A stretch of DNA of 5,984 nucleotides from an uncultured Rothia sp. (lineage in GTDB: Bacteria; Actinomycetota; Actinomycetes; Actinomycetales; Micrococcaceae): assembly GCA_937935205.1 (NCBI GenBank), contig CALGXU010000104.1, forward strand, positions 1 through 5,984, given 5' to 3'. Positions 5,048 to 5,984 of the stretch are shown here, piece by piece. The position numbers and the translations under genes are program-made. A model generated the notes under the pieces. It did not search any database and was not told where the DNA came from. It worked only from the letters and a program-made list of their open reading frames with translations. Position 1 is the stretch's first letter. Every line of letters begins with the position of its first letter.

Positions 5048-5767
5048 CTAGTCCAGGTTCTCAGCAACCACAACTCGCGGGGGAGTCTTCACGACCACCG
5101 GAATCGTCTGGGTCGGCGGGTTCTGCGCGTCGTTCTTCTCCTCCGGCAGAGTCAGGTCCTGCGAACTGAACACCAGCTCCGCCTTACCCTCCTTCAGATG
5201 GTAGAAGACACCAATCACTGCGACCTTACCCTCAACCACTGCATCCGAAATAATGTGGGACTGCTCAATAATGCGGATAGCGGTCTGGCGAGTATGCTCA
5301 CGCACCATATCGTTGACGGTCGGGTTCTCCGGCAGCTTCGGAGACATTGCCGAAGGTAGGATGTGCTGCACCAGGTTACGGATGAAGCCGTGCGGCATCT
5401 CACCGGATTCCAGAGCATTGCTAGCGGCAGTCACAGCGCCGCAGGAGTCGTGACCGAGAACCATCACGATGGGGGTCTCAAACTCATCGACCGCATACTC
5501 GAGCGAACCGAGAGCCGCGTTCTCCAGCACGTGGCCGGCTGTACGCACCACGAACGCGTCGCCCAGACCCAGATCAAAAATAATCTCTGCCGCCAGGCGA
5601 GAGTCACCGCAACCGAAAATTGAGGCAAACGGGAACTGACCCGCCGCCAGGTCGGTACGGCGAATCGTGTCCTGGTTGGGGTGCTCGTTGCTGCCCTCAA
5701 TAAAACGACGGTTGCCGTCTCGAAGACGCTTCCACGCCTCTGCGGGGGTCGGTTGAATGCCAGCCAT
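5048..5767 (-). CDS. Beta-class carbonic anhydrase
   Basis: A 239-residue cytosolic zinc enzyme that hydrates CO2 to bicarbonate, supplying carboxylases and pH balance. FGCGDSR (51-57) gives zinc ligand C53 and the D55-R57 catalytic dyad. GHDSCGA (105-111) gives zinc ligands H106 and C109. EIIFDLGLGDAFVVRTAGHV (61-80) and LGSLEYAV (86-93) are typical of the family. The N-terminal part (PAEAWKRLRDGNRRF) and the overall pattern resemble mycobacterial Rv3588c of about 207 residues. Residues after ~205 form an extra polar, proline-rich tail (PEEKNDAQNPPTQTIP...) beyond the usual fold. The ATG at 5767 has a strong AAGGAG site six bases away. It lies upstream of fumC on the same strand, but a terminator separates them. 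All catalytic residues are present, so it should be active. Confidence 0.96.
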   Translation of the reverse strand: MAGIQPTPAEAWKRLRDGNRRFIEGSNEHPNQDTIRRTDLAAGQFPFASIFGCGDSRLAAEIIFDLGLGDAFVVRTAGHVLENAALGSLEYAVDEFETPIVMVLGHDSCGAVTAASNALESGEMPHGFIRNLVQHILPSAMSPKLPENPTVNDMVREHTRQTAIRIIEQSHIISDAVVEGKVAVIGVFYHLKEGKAELVFSSQDLTLPEEKNDAQNPPTQTIPVVVKTPPRVVVAENLD

Positions 5768-5773
5768 GTGATG

Positions 5774-5779
5774 CTCCTT
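5774..5779 (-). promoter_or_regulatory. Strong ribosome binding site of the carbonic anhydrase gene
   Basis: On the minus strand AAGGAG sits six bases before the ATG at 5767 and fixes this start. Confidence 0.85.
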
Positions 5780-5984
5780 AGCGGACAGATACAGATAACG
5801 TGTGCCGCCATAGGCAACGAATCTGCGAACGGGTATGCGGGGGCTTCAGGCGTTCGCGCTGAAGCTGAGTTTCTTGCCGGAAGCTTCCCGGTGAAAAGAA
5901 CCTACCTCAAATATGCCTTAAAAATGCGAAAAATAGCTAGTATGGCGCGCCTTCACACCCCCAATCTTGATGCCCAATGACGCA
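5780..5984. other. Region upstream of the carbonic anhydrase gene, no gene supported
   Basis: No supported coding region in these ~205 bp. Visible elements are: an inverted repeat GCTTCAG/CTGAAGC (5843-5849 with 5859-5865, 9-base loop); the 10-bp palindrome GGAAGCTTCC (5879-5888); an AT-rich stretch at 5900-5943 that probably holds a promoter for one or both directions (TAGTAT at 5938-5943 on + is a possible -10); and the palindrome GGCGCGCC (5944-5951). An ATG at 5970 opens to the window edge but has no ribosome site. Confidence 0.5.

Noticed and set aside
5003..5623. Several + strand frames opposite the carbonic anhydrase
   Set aside because: They are shadows of a well-supported minus-strand gene and have no family features.
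5970..5984. ATG near the right edge as the start of a + strand gene
   Set aside because: There is no ribosome site and only five codons are visible, so it cannot be supported.

Overview
The window looks like a chromosomal segment of a high-GC actinobacterium. The best guess is Rothia or a close relative in the Micrococcaceae. This rests on recalled protein similarity (the beta-carbonic anhydrase resembles mycobacterial Rv3588c and the fumarase is FumC-like) and on strong G/C bias at third codon positions. The genus is an inference; the phylum is much safer.

Layout. Positions 1-962 (+): the 3' end of a cis-isoprenyl diphosphate synthase gene (UppS family), then a small membrane aspartic peptidase of the prepilin-peptidase (A24) type. 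Positions 1090-1596 (+): a Nudix hydrolase, followed by a strong hairpin terminator. Positions 1688-3284: about 380 bp of unusually AT-rich, structured non-coding DNA, then an MFS efflux-type transporter (+) whose codon use differs visibly from its neighbours. Positions 3417-4823 (-): class II fumarase, fumC. Positions 5048-5767 (-): a beta-carbonic anhydrase with its own terminator between it and fumC. The last ~215 bp hold the upstream region of the carbonic anhydrase.

The most notable structure is a perfect 44-bp direct repeat, at 1644-1687 and 3327-3370. Each copy is itself a long hairpin. The two copies bracket the transporter and its leader exactly. One explanation is that a cassette of about 1.68 kb (one repeat plus cargo) was inserted at, or recombined into, an ancestral terminator between the convergent Nudix and fumC genes. 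The other is that the hairpin is a dispersed terminator family that happens to occur twice here.

How the genes work together. UppS makes the polyprenyl carrier lipid for cell-wall synthesis. FumC interconverts fumarate and malate in the TCA cycle. The carbonic anhydrase supplies bicarbonate for carboxylations. These are housekeeping functions and not one dedicated pathway. The MFS transporter is an accessory gene, possibly drug efflux, with a leader that could carry regulation. No CRISPR array, tRNA, rRNA, transposase or known defence system was seen. I did not find a clearly new system; the repeat-bounded transporter cassette is the best candidate for follow-up.
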